Program-made: the position numbers and the translations under genes
The notes under the pieces: generated by a model
Databases searched by the model: none
What the model was told of the DNA's origin: nothing
What the model saw: only the letters and a program-made list of their open reading frames with translations
NCBI GenBank assembly: GCA_028583605.1
Contig: CM053332.1
Location: forward strand, 22,373,178 to 22,437,177
Direction: 5' to 3'
DNA from: Dastarcus helophoroides
Taxonomy: Eukaryota; Arthropoda; Insecta; Coleoptera; Bothrideridae
Length of the DNA: 64,000 bases
Shown: one piece after another, positions 42,591 through 55,430 of the stretch
Layout of the letters: the number at the start of each line of letters is the position of its first letter
How positions within the stretch are numbered: position 1 is the stretch's first letter

Positions 42591-45500
42591 AAAAATGTCG
42601 ACTGCTCTTAAAATTTTCCACTTTTATTTTAAATTTCGACTTGGTTCGAAATTTCGACTTTTTTAAAATTTCGACTTTCAAAATTTTGAGTTTTTTTTAA
42701 ATTTCGACCTTTTGCAAAAATGAGAGTTTTGAAAATTTTGATTTTTTCATTTTTTTTTCAGAGTTACTACTGCTTCTGTTGAAATTTCGTCCTTTTTTTA
42801 AGAACCAAATTTGTTTTAAAAAATCGTTAATAAAATGGATGATTTTGAAAATTTTCTATCTAAATTTAATTTATTTTTTGAAAATTGACTGTTCCTCCTG
42901 TATTTGCACTATTCTTTTTAAATATTAGTCCTTTTTTGTATTTCAATTTTGTGTTATTGGAAAAATTTGACCTTTTTTGAATATTTGACTTGTTTGAAGA
43001 ATTCTCATGATTTTAGAAAATTTTGTGCTTATAAATCTGAATATTTTTTAAAGCTTCGACTTTTTTTTTTGAAAATTTCGCCTTAATTTTGGAAATTTCG
43101 ACTTAATTTTGGAAATTTTGACTTTCTTTTTTAAAATTTCGATTTATTTAGCAAAATTTCGACTATTTCTCGAAATTTCGGCTTTTTTCGAAATTTCTAC
43201 TTTTCTGAAAATTTTGATCTTTTACAAAAATGTGACTTTTGACTGCGTCGAAATTTCGCTTTTTTTAAGAACCAAAATTCGTTTTAAAAAATCGATGATT
43301 TATTTAAAATGGATGATTTCGAAAAATTTCTATCTAAATTTCGTTTTTTTTTTTTGAAAACTTCGACTGTTTTTCGTAATTTGCCCCTATTTTTTAAATA
43401 TCAGCCCTTGACCTTTTTTAAATATTTGACTTTTTTGAAGAAGTCTCATATTTTTTTTTGAAAATTTTGTGCCTAAAAATTTTAATATCTAAAACTTACT
43501 TTTTTTTGAAAATTTCGACTTTTCAAAATTTCGCCTTAATTTTGGAAATTTCGACTTTCTTTTTTAAAATTTCGATTTATTTAGCGAAATGTCGACTAGT
43601 TCTCGAAATTTCGACTTTTTCGAAATTTCGACTTTTTCAAATTTTCGACTTTTTTGAAAATTTCCACCTTCTACAAAAATGTGACTTGAAAATTCTGATT
43701 TTTTCATATTTTTCTAGAGTTATGACTGCTTCTGTCAAAATTTCGCCTTTTTCTTTTAAGAACCGAAATTTGTTTTAAAAAATCGATGATTTAATTAAAA
43801 TGGATGATTTTGAAAAATTTCTCTATCTAAATTAAGTTTTTTTTTTTTTGAAAACTTCGACTGTTCCTCGCAATTTGCGGTATTTTTAAAAATATTTGAC
43901 CTTTTTTGTATTTCAATTTTGTGTTTTTGGAAAACTTCGATCTCTTTTGAATATTTGACATTTTTGAAGATGACTCTTTTTTTTTTGGAAATTTTGTGCC
44001 TAAAAATTTTAATATCTAAAACTTAGACTTTTTTTTTGAAAATTTCGACTTTCCAAAATTTCGCCTTTCCAAAATTTTGCCTTATTTTGGAAGTTTCCAC
44101 CTTCTTTTTTAAGATTTCGATTTATTCAGCAAAATTCGACTATTTCTCAAAATTTCGACTTTATTTGAAAAACTTTACTTTGCTTTATAAAAATCTGGTT
44201 TCGAAAATTCGTCTTTTTAATGTAATTTGCCGTTTTTCTAAAATGTTTGAATATTTCGATTATGTCTTTTTAGGAAATTTGTACCTTTTTTGAATATTTC
44301 GAATTTTTTTTTAAGTTTTAACTGGTTGAAAATCTCAACAAAAAATTTTGAAAATTTCTATTTTTTCAAAATTTCGACTTTTTTGAAAATTTCCGTTTTT
44401 TTATATTTTTTTCAGAATTTCAATATTTTCCAAAGCTTCGACATTTTTTTGAAAATTTCGATTTTTCAACATTTCATTTTAATTTTGGAAATTTCAACTT
44501 TTTTTTTTGAAAATTTCGATTTATTTAGCAAGATTTAGAGTATTTTTCGAAATTTCGACTTTTTTGAAGAACTCTGCTTTTTAAAAAAAATCTGCTTTAA
44601 AAATTCTAGTTTCGAAAATATTGTCTATCAAATTTCAGTTTTGCTTTAAAAATTCGATTTTTGATTTTTCTATTCTAAAATTTTTTTCTTTAATATTTTG
44701 CCTTTTACGTAACTTGCCATTCTTCTAAAATGTAAGTTTTTTTTTGGATATTTCGATTTTGTCCTTTTTATGAAATTTCGACCATTTTTGAAAATTTCGG
44801 CTTTTTTGAGAATTTTGACCAGCTTCCCTTTTTTTTGAAAATGTCCTCTTATTGAAATTTTCAACTTTGTCCAAAATATCGACTTTTTTGAAAATCTCCT
44901 TTTTTTTGAACATTTCTTTTTTTTATTAAAATTTCACCTTTTTTAAAAATTTTGGTTTTTTAATATTATTTCCAGAATTTCGATTGTTTTCCTCGAAATG
45001 TTGCCGTTTTTTGAAAAATGAAATTTTCAACTTTTTAAAAAAAAATCGATAATTTAATTTAGATCTTTTTTTTTTCAAAATTCGGTTGTTTATCCAAATT
45101 TCAGTTTTGCTTTGAAAATTCGATTTTTGATTTTTCTATTCCGAAATTTTTGCCTTTTTCAGGTAGTTTTTCATTTTTCTAAAATGTTAGTTCTTTTTGG
45201 ATATTTCTATTTTGTTTTTTTTTAGGAAATTTCGACCATTTTTGAAAACTTCGGCTTTTTGAAAATTTCGACTTTTTGAAAATCTCTTTTTTTGTCAAAA
45301 TCTCACTTTTGTTGAAAATTTTCTTTTATATGATTTCCGGAATTGCGATTGTTTTCTTCGAAACTTTGCCATTTTTTCAAAAATGAAAATTTTAACCTTG
45401 TTTTAAAAAATCGATAATTTAATTTAGGTCGATAATTTTAAAAGGTTTTTTTTCCAAAATTTGGTTATTTTTTTTGAAAATTTCGACTTTTTCTCACAAA

Positions 45501-46160
45501 CTGCAGTATTCTTTAAACTATTAATTCTTTTTGTATTTTGATTTTGCGACCCTTTTTGAAAATGTCTAAAAAGCTCAATATTTTCCAAAGTTTCGACTTT
45601 TTTGTGAAAATTTCAGGCAAAATTTTGCCTAATTCTAGAAATTTCTACTTTTTTGAAAAAGTGAAAATTTTGACTTTTTCAAAATTTCATCTTTTTTTGT
45701 AATTTTTTTAGAAAACTATAACTTTTTAATTGAAATTTTGTTTAAATTAAAAAATTTCAGCTTTAAAAAATTCGACATTTTCAAAAAAAAGTAAGATTTT
45801 TCAAAGGGTGGAGATTGTGGAAAAATGTCGAAATTTTTAAAAAGCTTTACAAAAAAAACCAAACCCAGTAATTTTTTTCGACTTTTCAGTAAAAGTCGAA
45901 ATTTTTACGAAAAAATGGAAATTTTCAAAACAGTGTACAGATCTTCGGAAAAGTTAAAACTTAAAAATATTGAAAAAGTCGAGATTTTAAGAAAAAAAAG
46001 TTTTAAATTTGCAATGAAATCGAATTTTGGAAGAAATATAACATTTCAAAAACTCAACATTATCAAAAATCAATTTTTAAAAATGTTTATTGTCAACTTT
46101 TCAAAGAAATCTAAAATCGAGATTTTTATAAATTCAGTCGAAAGTTTGATTTTTTGAAAC
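42590..46160. repeat. TTTCGA satellite block
   Basis: A degenerate array with larger units of about 450-510 bases. Landmarks are GAGTTATGACTGCTTCTGTC (variants at about 42760 and 43717) and AAATTTCGATTTATTTAGC (about 43135, 43567, 44116, 44515). The prevailing + strand polarity is AAATTTCGACTTTTT until about 45800, where it weakens and reverses. No gene seen. Confidence 0.85.
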
Positions 46161-47960
46161 GCGCTTCTGCATTATTCTTGAAGCGTTTATTAGATAGTAT
46201 TTGGAAAAAAGATTATTTTGGGGCCAGTAACGACGAATTTTGGCTTTGCATTTCCAAAATTAAATCCTGTGAGTCTTTTATTTCAAATACTGAAGTGAAT
46301 GAAAATCGGTGATGTTGATCTCTGCTAAGGATTTCAAGATAAAACGGTTTTTGTGATGCGCGTCAAGTTCAATTAATTACGACGAAGACCATCGTCGCCG
46401 ATAACCGTCAAGTATCACCCTCCGTCTCGTCACATTAATGATTATCCCCCGCACCCACTCATCTCGTTCATTAGCTACCCACTTGAAAATCTCGTTCGAC
46501 CTGTTATATTATTTTCTGTATCGACTATCGCAGCACATCTACATCCCCGTACGTCCAGTTCCATCGGAATGTAATTATTAAATCGCCAACTATCCGCGGC
46601 TAAGTCACCGAGTTAGTAAGACGAGCCGGTCGCAATTACTCCACTCTTCCACTTTTCATTAGTGCAACGTAGGGGTTTTCGTTCGATTGTACTTTGGCTC
46701 GTCGCTCGTCGTCGTCGTCGTTGTTGTTGTTGATGCGTCCCCGACCACATGTTGATCGGTATCGCTCCCGAATTTTGTCAGCGATACGTCGTCGGCGGCG
46801 GCGGGCTAACGGTGGTGTTATTTTCGTGCGCCCGTGAACGTATAAAAATGCGGTGATTGTTTTCCGTAACGATGATCGAATCACGGCAGAGTGTCTTGAA
46901 CCAGAGGCATCGCGCCAAATCCGGAACGGTATCGTGCATACCTCTGTTGCATCTGAATTTCCATTCGCACGGATTTTTCCCGAGGAAGCTCCGAAGATGG
47001 GGATCCACCGGATCTTGGGTACGGATTGTTGATATTTCAATGTTCCCAAAGCTCGAAAAAAAGTTATATATACAAAAGCCAGCCAAGTATTTGGATTGGG
47101 ATTCATCAAAATTAAAGACCAGGGTGCGTCCCTTAAATCAAAAATCACTCGCTTATTAGCGCAGGAAACTATTTGGCTCCGTCAATGCAGACACTTGCCA
47201 ATCTTCCTCATATTCACCTGATTCATGGTGAAAATCGAGACTACGTCTCGAGTTTTAATCATCAATTAGTTTCCGGTGTTTTATTTTACTTTCTCGGCAA
47301 TTTATAATGAATCCGACTGACTAGTAGCTCTTCCTGATGTTATCTTCTCGTCAATTAATTTTAATGAAACATTATGAGCTACATTTTAATACAAATTGTG
47401 CAATTGGTTATTTTATCGCTTCGTTTTATCAGAGAAATCATTCTGCGTTCGATTTCCAAGTTTCCTCTTAAAGAGTAATTGTTAATGAGGTGCACCTACA
47501 CATTAATGAGGTGCACTTACACAAACCTATTTAATAAATCTGTAAGCACCTATTTAATAAATCGTTAAGCCCTTACTAACAGACATTGTATGGTATAGCT
47601 TAAACGGGTAAGTTTAGAAGTATAAAATGACGTACAGAAGTTTCCCTTAATACGAAGGTGTACACTAAGAGGGCATTTTTCATAATTCAGTCTCTAAGAT
47701 TGATTGGACGCGTTGAGAGCTCACATCGTTGATCAATTTGATTTCACACCACTTTATCCAAATATTTACAATATTTTTTAAAAAGTTTAATCCACTAGCA
47801 AAGGGCAACCCCACTATGCCTTCAAAGCACCGCGAGTAGAATGCGAAAACGAGGATAGATGGCAATGAATTGCCTTCTTAAACAAGGATAGATTGTAATT
47901 TTTGGGAAAAATTCCTTTTTTCGGTAACGAGTTCCATAGCTTGAAAGTTCTATAGAAACA
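46160..47960. other. Unique GC-richer island, candidate promoter or enhancer
   Basis: From about 46380 to 47160 composition is balanced, with CG-rich runs (CGTCGTCGTCGTTGTTGTTG at about 46706; CGTCGTCGGCGGCGGCGGGC at about 46784). A TATAAAA lies at 46841-46847 on +. This is unlike anything around it. It could be a cis-regulatory region or an alternative first exon for the downstream RhoGAP exons, but no start, donor and frame combination into exon 10 is convincing. The open frames on both strands have no known motif. The rest, to 47960, is unique intron with short direct repeats (AATGAGGTGCAC). Confidence 0.4.
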
Positions 47961-47963
47961 TTT

Positions 47964-48122
47964 TTTTAGGAGCTAAAAGAAAAAAATTATAATAAAATAA
48001 AAAATATTAATAATAACACAAAAAAAATCGTAAAAAAGTCTGTTTTACGATTTTTTTTCTGTTATTATAATTTCTCTTCTATTTTGTTAAAAAATTCCTT
48101 TCTTTTAGCTTCTAAAAATTTA
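47964..48122. repeat. Foldback, ~70-base arms
   Basis: AGCTAAAAGAAAAAAATTAT on the left mirrors ATAATTTCTC...TTTTAGCT on the right, closing through AATCGTAAAAAAGTC / TGTTTTACGATT. A small inverted-repeat element with no coding content. Confidence 0.75.
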
Positions 48123-48307
48123 AGTTTTGGATTCGAAATTTTGGTTTTAATTTGGCCCTAGCGATGTTGTAGAAATTTGGAGAAACGTTTTCATTTTAGA
48201 CATTTTGACGTTTCGTCTCGAAATGTTCAGTTTATACTCAAAGTTTTTTGCACACAATCGAAAAATTTCGCTTTGTGCTCTTTTAAGATTTTAAGATTAG
48301 GTGTTAG

Positions 48308-48449
48308 TATCTCTCTGAAGATGACAGCTTGGCTGTCGAAACGCGTTAGCCAGTAACTTTGTTGTGTTTTTTAATCTTTCTTGGTTTCAGGGGACAAGTT
48401 CTGTATTTCAATTTTTGAAGGTAACCAAGGACCAGTCCGTTCCACCAAA
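48308..48449 (-). repeat. Foldback family 1 half copy
   Basis: Reads ATCTCTCTGAAGATGACAGC, CTGTCGAAACGCGTTAG, TTGTTGTGTTTTTTAATCTT and ends CCAGTCCGTTCCACC. This is one arm only, in reverse orientation to the copy at 21826. Confidence 0.78.
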
Positions 48450-51400
48450 GTTGTGCTCTTTTTTCAAAATTCTTATTTAGATTTGACACTCGATTTTTTT
48501 TTTAAATTTCGACTTTTTTTTGAAACCTTTCAGTTTAAATTTGAAAAATATTTCCTTTTAAAAAGCCAACTTTGAAATATTTAACATTTCCAGGAACAGA
48601 TGAATTTCGCAAAAAGTCGAAGTTACAAAAAAGTTTCGAGAACAAAAAAAATTTGTAAAACGGATAGTCGTAATTTTTATAAATAAAGAAATTCAAGAAT
48701 TTAAAATTTTCGAAACAGTATACAATTTTTAAAAATTAAAGTAGATTAAAAGTTCAAAAATAGTCAAATGTTGAAAAAAGGTGGAGATTTAAAATAAAAA
48801 TTTAAAATAAAAATTTAAAAAATTTGAGTCAAATTTTCGCAGTCTATTATATATTGAAGAAAAGCCAATATTATCAGAAAAGTTAAAATTTTCAAAGAAG
48901 AGTTGAAATAATTTACAAAAAAATAATTTACAATAATTTACAAATCGTGTAAAAACAATTTTTAAAATCGAAGTTTTTGATGAACATTTTCAGAAAGAAT
49001 CAACAGTTTTTGAAAAAAAAATTGATATTTTCAAAAATAAAGTCGAAATTAAAATAAGGAGGGCGACTTTTTGAAAAAATTGTCCAAATTTAATCGAAAA
49101 TCGCCAAATCTTTAGGGAATTCAGAATTTTGCAAAATTGTCGAAAATTCAAAAAAATCGAAATTTTAAAAAATCGAAATTTCAAAAAAAATCGAAATTTC
49201 AAAAAAATCGAAATATGAAAAAACATAAAAATTTTGAAAAAGGCAAAACTAAATAAAAAAGCGACATTTTGAAAAATAGTCCAAATTTGACCGAAAATTG
49301 CCAAATCTTTAGAAAATCTAGAATTTTGCGAAATTGTCGAAAATTCAAAAAAACTTAAATTTCAAAAAAAAATTGAAATTTCAAAAAAATATCGAAATTT
49401 TCCCAAAAAAATCGAAAAAAGGTCAAAATTTTAAAAAATCTAACAATTTTGTAAACAAGAATTTTCAAAAAAGTTTAAAATTTTGAATAATAGTCGAAAT
49501 TTAAAAAAAAAAGTCGAAATTTTTGGGGTCAAAAAAAATAAGAATTTTGAAGAAATTGGAAAATTTTAAAAAATGCAAAATTAAAATAAAAAAAGCAACA
49601 TTTTGAATAATAATCCAAATTTGACAAAAAATTGCCAAATCTTTAGAAAATCCAGAATTTTGCATAATTGTCGAAAATTCAAAAAAATCGAAATTTCAAA
49701 AGAAAATTGAAATTTCAGAAAAAATTGAAATTTCAGAAAAAAATTGAAATTTCAAAAAAAAATCGAAAGTTTGAAAAAAAAGGTCAAAATTTTAAAAAGT
49801 CTAAAAATTTGAAAACAAGAATTTTCAAAAAAAATTAAAATTTTGAATATAGTCGAAATTTTCAAAAAAAAGTCGAAATTTTAGGGTCGAAAAAAGTAAG
49901 GATTTTGAAGAAGTTGTAAAATTTTCAAAAAAAAGTCGAAATTTTAGGGTCGAAGAAAAAAGTAAGGATTTTGAAGAAATTGGAAAATTTTGAAAAAGGC
50001 AAAATTAAAATAAATTGAGCGACATTTTGGAAAATAGTCCAAATTTGACCAAAAATTGCCAAATCTTTGGAAAATCCAGAATTTTACAAAATTGTCGAAA
50101 ATTCAAAAACATCGAAATTTCAAAAAAAAAATTAAAATTTCAAAAAATAATCGAAATTTCAATAAATTTTCGAAATTTTCCCAAAAAAATCAAAAGTTTG
50201 AAAAAAAGTCAAAATTTTAAAAGTCTAAAAATTTGTAAACAAGAATTTAAAAAAAAATGAAACTTTTGAATAATAGTCTAAATTTTCAAAAAAAAATCGA
50301 AATTTTAGGGTCGAAAAAAAATAAGAATTTTGAAGAAATTGTAAAATTTTGAAAAATGCTAAAATGTTAAAATTAAAAAGCGACATTCTGAAAAAATTGT
50401 CCAAATTTGACCAAAAATTGCCAAATCTTTAGAAAATCCAGAATTTTGCAAAATTGTTGAAAATTCAAACAAATCGAAATTTAAAAAAAAATGAAATTTC
50501 AAAAAAAATCGAAATTTTCCCTAAAGAATGGAAAGTTTGAAAAAAGATCAAAATTTTAAGAAATAAATTTGTAAAGAAGAATTTTCAAAGAATTTAAAAT
50601 TTTGAATAGTCGAAATTTTCAAAAAAAAGTCGAAATTTTAGGATCGAAAAAAAGTAAGGATTTTAAATAAATTGGAAAGTTTTAAAAAAGACAACTTTTC
50701 TAAAAAAAGGCTTATCGAACTCTTTATTTTTTCGAAATGAATTTCAATAGATAGATATTTTTTTAAAATAAAATGTCATGATAAAAGCGAAATTTTAAAG
50801 AGTTTTAATTTTCAAAAAGGTCAACATTTTGAAAAATAGTTCAAAATGTCAAAAAAGTCAATATTGTAACTTCTAAACGTCGCGATGTAAAAAGGTCGAA
50901 AAGTTGAAGCTAATTTTTTTTTAAGAAAGCTACAAAAAAATTCGAAATTTTTAAAATAGTAGAAATTTTCCGAAAAATCGAAACTTAACAAAGGGCTACA
51001 ATTTAAAAAGTAAGAATATTTGGACTGGAAATTTTGAAAAAATGTCGAAATTTATAAAAAAGTTAGGTTTTCAAAGTTTCAAAATTTTTCAAAATAAAAT
51101 TAAAATTTTTGAAAGTCGAAATTAAAAAAAAAAACGAAATGTTTCAAAAAAAAGTAACAATTTAAAAAAAGTCGAAATTTGGAAATAAAAGCGACAGTCT
51201 TTAAAAAAAAATGAAATTTTGACAAGAAGTCCAAAGTTTGTAAAAGTTTTTATAAAAAAGTTTTAAATTTTATATAAAAGTTAAATTTTGTAAAAGTCTT
51301 AAATTTTGAAGTAAAGTCGAAATTTTGGCAAAAATACGACCTTTGAAAAAACTAGACATTTTTATTATTTCTCATTATCGAGCTCTTAAAGGAATTAAAC

Positions 51401-53450
51401 TTTTCGAAAGAGAAACATTTTGATAAAGTCCAAACTATCGAAAAAAGTCGGAATTTTCAAAGGAAGTCGAATTTCGAACAGTTTACATTCTCTAATTTTT
51501 TTTATATCTGCTAATAATCTGCTAAAATTTAGATTTTTTAAATTTCCAGTTTTTTTTTTAATTTCTAACTTCCAAATGTCCACTTTTTTTGAAAATTTCG
51601 ACTTTTTTTTCAAAATTTCAGCTCTTTGAACATTTCGACTTTTTTTCGAAAATTTCAACCCTTTTCAAAATCTCGACGTCTCACGAAATTTTAGCTGTTC
51701 ATGTACAATTTCGACGAATTTTGAGTTTTTGTTGAAACTTTTTTCTGAAAAATCCAATTTTTTGAACGTTGTGACACTTTCAAAAAAAAAGTTTCCAATT
51801 CGACCTTTTTATTAAGGTGCAGATTTTTCAAATTTTGACTTTTTTAAACATTTTCACTTCTTTGGAAGGTTGACTTCTATTTAAAACTTTTTTCAAAATT
51901 CTCAACTTTTATTTATAAATGTTGGTTTCTTTTAAAACCACAAAAATTTCAACTGTTTATTTAAAATTTCGATTTTTTCATCATTTCAACTTTCTTTGAA
52001 ATCATTTTTTTTAATTCGATTATTTTTTGAAAATTTTGCCTTTTCAAAAAGAGTTTTTTTTTTTTCTATTTAAGAATCTGCTAAAATTTAATTTTTTAGG
52101 TTTCCAGTTTTTTTTAATTTCCAACTTCCAAATGTCCACTTTTTTTGAAAATTTCGACTTTTTTTTTAAATTTCAGCTCTTTTTGGACATTTTGACTTTA
52201 TTTTTCTAAAATTTCAACCTTTTCCAAATCGAAAATTTCAACCTTTTTCAAAATGTCAACTTTCTCACGAAATTTTAACTGTTTATGTACAATTTCGACT
52301 TTTGTCAGAATTTTGAGTTTTTGTTGAAACTTTTTTCTGAAAAATCTAATTTTTTGAACGTTCTGACACTTTCAAAAAAAAGTTTCCAATTCGACCTTTT
52401 TATTAAGGTGCAGATTTTTCAAATCTCGACTTTTTTAAACATTTTCACTTCTTTGGAGGGTTGACTTCTATTTAAAACTTTTTTCAAAATTCTCAACTTT
52501 TGTTTGAAAATTTTGGTTTCTTTTGAGTCACCAAAATTTCAACTGTTTATTTAAAATTTTGCCTTTTCAAAAAGAGTTTTTTTTTTATTTAAAAATCTGC
52601 TAAATTTTAGTAGTTTAGGCTTCCAGTGTTTTTTTTAATTTCCAACTTCCAAATGTCCATTTTTTTTGAAAATTTCTACTTTTTTTTTAAATTTCAGCTC
52701 TTTTTGAACATTTCGACTTTATTTTTCTAAAATTTCAACCTTTTCCAAATCGAAAATTTCAACCTTTTTCAAAATGTCGACTTTCTCACGAAATTTTAAC
52801 TGTTTATGTATAATTTCGACTTTTGTCAGAGTTTTGAGTTTTTGTTGAAACTTTTTTTCTGAAAAATCCAATTTTTCGAACGTTCTGGCTTTTAAAAAAG
52901 TTTTTCCAATTCGATTTTTTTATTAAGATGCAGATTTTTTAATTTCGACTTTTTTGAACAATTTGACTTCTTTATTTACTTTTGTTTGAAGTGTTGGCTT
53001 TTGTTTAAACTTTTTTTATCAAAATTCTCAATTTTTTTTTAAATTTTGGTTTCTTTTAAAACTACCAAAACCACCAAAACTTCAACTGTTTATACATAAA
53101 ATTTTGAGTTTTTCATAATTTGGAAGACAGCATTTTTTTGGAAAAATTCTATTTTTATGGAAATTTTGACTTTAAAAAAATATATATTTTTTTAATTTGA
53201 TAAAAGTTAGATTTTTTAAATTTCAAGTTTTATTTTAATTTCCAACTTTAAAATTTCCACTTTTTTTGAAAATCTCGACTTTTTTCAAAATTTTGGCCCC
53301 TTTTGAACATTTCGATTTATTTCGAAAATTTTAACTTTTTTCAAAATCACGACTTTCGCACGAAATTTTGACTTGTTTTGGAAAAATTTTACCTTCAATG
53401 GAAATTAAAAAAAAAACACTGCTGTTTTCTAGTTTTTTGATTTTTCACTT
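48450..53450. repeat. 5-kb TCGAAATTT satellite, polarity reversing mid-array
   Basis: From about 48780 to 51370 the + strand is purine-rich (AAAAAAGTCGAAATTTTAGG). The phrase GCCAAATCTTTAGAAAATCC or close variants recurs at about 49101, 49300, 49636, 50058 and 50421 (spacing about 200, 335, 420 and 365). From about 51480 to 53450 the polarity is reversed. There the larger unit starting with TTCCAACTTCCAAATGTCCA recurs at about 51558, 52119 and 52640. No gene is visible in any frame. Confidence 0.88.
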
Positions 53451-53604
53451 CTGTCGGCAGTCGTTATGACCCTCTAATATCAAAATTTGCGATTAAAATT
53501 GCAATTTGTAAAAAGCTTTCTAAAACTAATTGAGAATTTGAGTTAACAGGAAAAGCTTCAAAGAAAAAAGTAAACTTCGAAAATGTAAAATTAGTTAACA
53601 TATC

Positions 53605-54262
53605 TCTTTGTATGCAAGTAGAATGCAACCTAGACCACGAATTCATGCAGCCCTCCAGGCGGCGTGTATATAGTGAATCATAGGTAGCTGAACTACCAAC
53701 AGTTGAAACACTACCACATAGCGAAGCGGTTGTTCTCTAGGAAAGTTCCCAGAAGACAAGGATTCTAATGCACAGACCAATAGGTTTGAACATTTATTAG
53801 ATTCGAAGTTGGTGGAAACCAAATACCGGTTTCGATCTTGTTAGATCTCGTCAGTTTGGTATATCCAACTCAAATGCTAATAAATGTTCCGACAAGTAAG
53901 TACTAAAACATTCACAGACGTCAAGCGAGTGACTCTTAGTACTACCACCTTTTGATCCAGAGAGAAACTATGGCCATGGCCAACAATGTCGTATGCAAGT
54001 AGAATGCAACCTAGACTACAAATTCATGCAGCCCTTCAGGCGGCGTGTATAGTGGCGAATCATAGGTAGCTGAACTACCAACAGTTGAAACACTACCACC
54101 TAGCGAAGCGGTTGCTCTCTAGGAAAGTTCCCAGAAGACAAGGATTCTAATGCAAGGACCAATAGGTTTAAACATTGTTAGATTCGAAGTTTGGAAACCA
54201 AATACCGGTTTCGATCTTATTAGATCTCGTCAGTTTGGTATATCTAACTCGAATGCTAACAA
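53605..54262 (+). repeat. Dispersed family 2, two tandem copies
   Basis: Each copy begins TATGCAAGTAGAATGCAACC (53612 and 53992), runs through ATAGGTAGCTGAACTACCAA and GAAAGTTCCCAGAAGACAAG, and ends in an ACCGGTTTCGATCTT segment about 270 bases in. The spacing is about 380 bases. Single or partial copies are nested at 16484-16685 and inverted at about 63497-63695. There is no open frame; this may be a SINE or a short non-autonomous element. Confidence 0.72.
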
Positions 54263-54356
54263 ATATCTCTTTGTGTTAATTTTACTTAAAAAATAAACTT
54301 TTAAAGCATTTATCTAAATTTTTATGTAGACAATATTTTTTTTATTAAATCGGGAC

Positions 54357-54522
54357 GACAAATCTTGTCCCCTGAAACCAAGAAAAGTTAAAAAACACAA
54401 CAAAGATTGCTCTAACCCGTTTCAACAGCCAAGCTATCATCTTCAGAGGGAGTATCTCTCTTTTGTATTTTTGTATTTGTATTTCAATTTTTTAAGATAA
54501 TCAAGAACCAGTCCGTTCCACA
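54357..54522. repeat. Foldback family 1 copy
   Basis: CTTGTCCCCTGAAACCAAG on the left, a GTTTCAACAGCCAAGC centre, and TCAAGAACCAGTCCGTTCC on the right. It lies close after the family 2 tandem pair. Confidence 0.78.
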
Positions 54523-55000
54523 AAAAAAAAGGTTTATTTGTGCAGGTTTAGAAAGATTTTTAAGCTCGCAATTCTTCACCTTTTGGTTTTATTTAGAAAT
54601 TCTAATTAAGCGAAGTTCGTTCGTGTTGGCCAATAATTAGTTATTCATAAACAATTGGAATTATATAATTATTCATGTTAAGAAAGAAGATTACCGAATA
54701 TTTTTAATTACAATTACTGTGAATTTGGTAATTCAAATTTATAAAATTTTATAAAAATGTAAAATGACGAAATACTGCTTAAAATTAGACCGATTTCCAA
54801 ACTGCAATCTAACAACTTGTGTTGTCTTCAATTTTATTATTAAATTAATATTTCGGTTAATTAATTAATTAACATCGAGTGCCCTCGGGGGCTGGAAAAA
54901 TATTAGCATTATCACATCCGATGTTTGCAATTCTGGATACTTATTCGATGGCAACGTTCCCTTTACGAGTAGAGGGATATTACAGGGATACTACATTTTT
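54523..55000. other. Unique AT-rich region with TAAT-type sites
   Basis: Contains CCAATAATTAGTTATTCAT and GGTTAATTAATTAATTAAC. These are homeodomain-type cores in otherwise unique sequence; it is possibly regulatory, with no direct evidence. Confidence 0.35.
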
Positions 55001-55004
55001 GTTG

Positions 55005-55430
55005 TTACCTCTTACGAAGAATAACTGAGTCTTACGAAGAATAAGAACAAAGTCTTACGAAGAATAAAAACATAGTCTTACGAAGAATAAAAACAGTCTT
55101 ACGAATAATAAAAACAGAATTTGAAGAATAACAACTGAGTCTTACGAAGAATAAAAACAAAGTCTTACGAAGAATAAAAACAGAGTCTTACGAAGAATAA
55201 AAACTGTCTTACGAAGAATAAAAAAACAGTTTGATGGAACGGACTGGTCCTTGGTTATCTTTAAAAATTAAAATACAGAACTTGTCCCCTGAAACCAAGA
55301 AAGATTAAAAAACACAACAAAGTTTGCTCTAAACCTTTGTTGTGTTTTCTAATTTTTTTTTGGTTTCAGGGGACAAGTTCTGTATTTCAAAAACAGAGTC
55401 TTACGTAGAATAAAAAAAGGGTATTAGGGT
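55005..55430 (+). repeat. CTTACGAAGAATAAAAACA tandem array split by foldback family 1
   Basis: About ten copies of a 20-27 base unit (AGTCTTACGAAGAATAAAA) run from 55013 to about 55230. A foldback family 1 copy (about 55234-55389, both arms TGGAACGGACTGGTCC and GGGGACAAGTTCTGTATTTC) interrupts it. The array resumes as AACAGAGTCTTACGTAGAAT. The element therefore inserted into a pre-existing array. Confidence 0.85.

Noticed and set aside
46636..47148. 170-codon - strand frame in the GC-richer island
   Set aside because: Arg-rich and Asn/Asp repeats come from CGT/GTT runs; no domain, no supporting neighbour. Kept only as a regulatory candidate.
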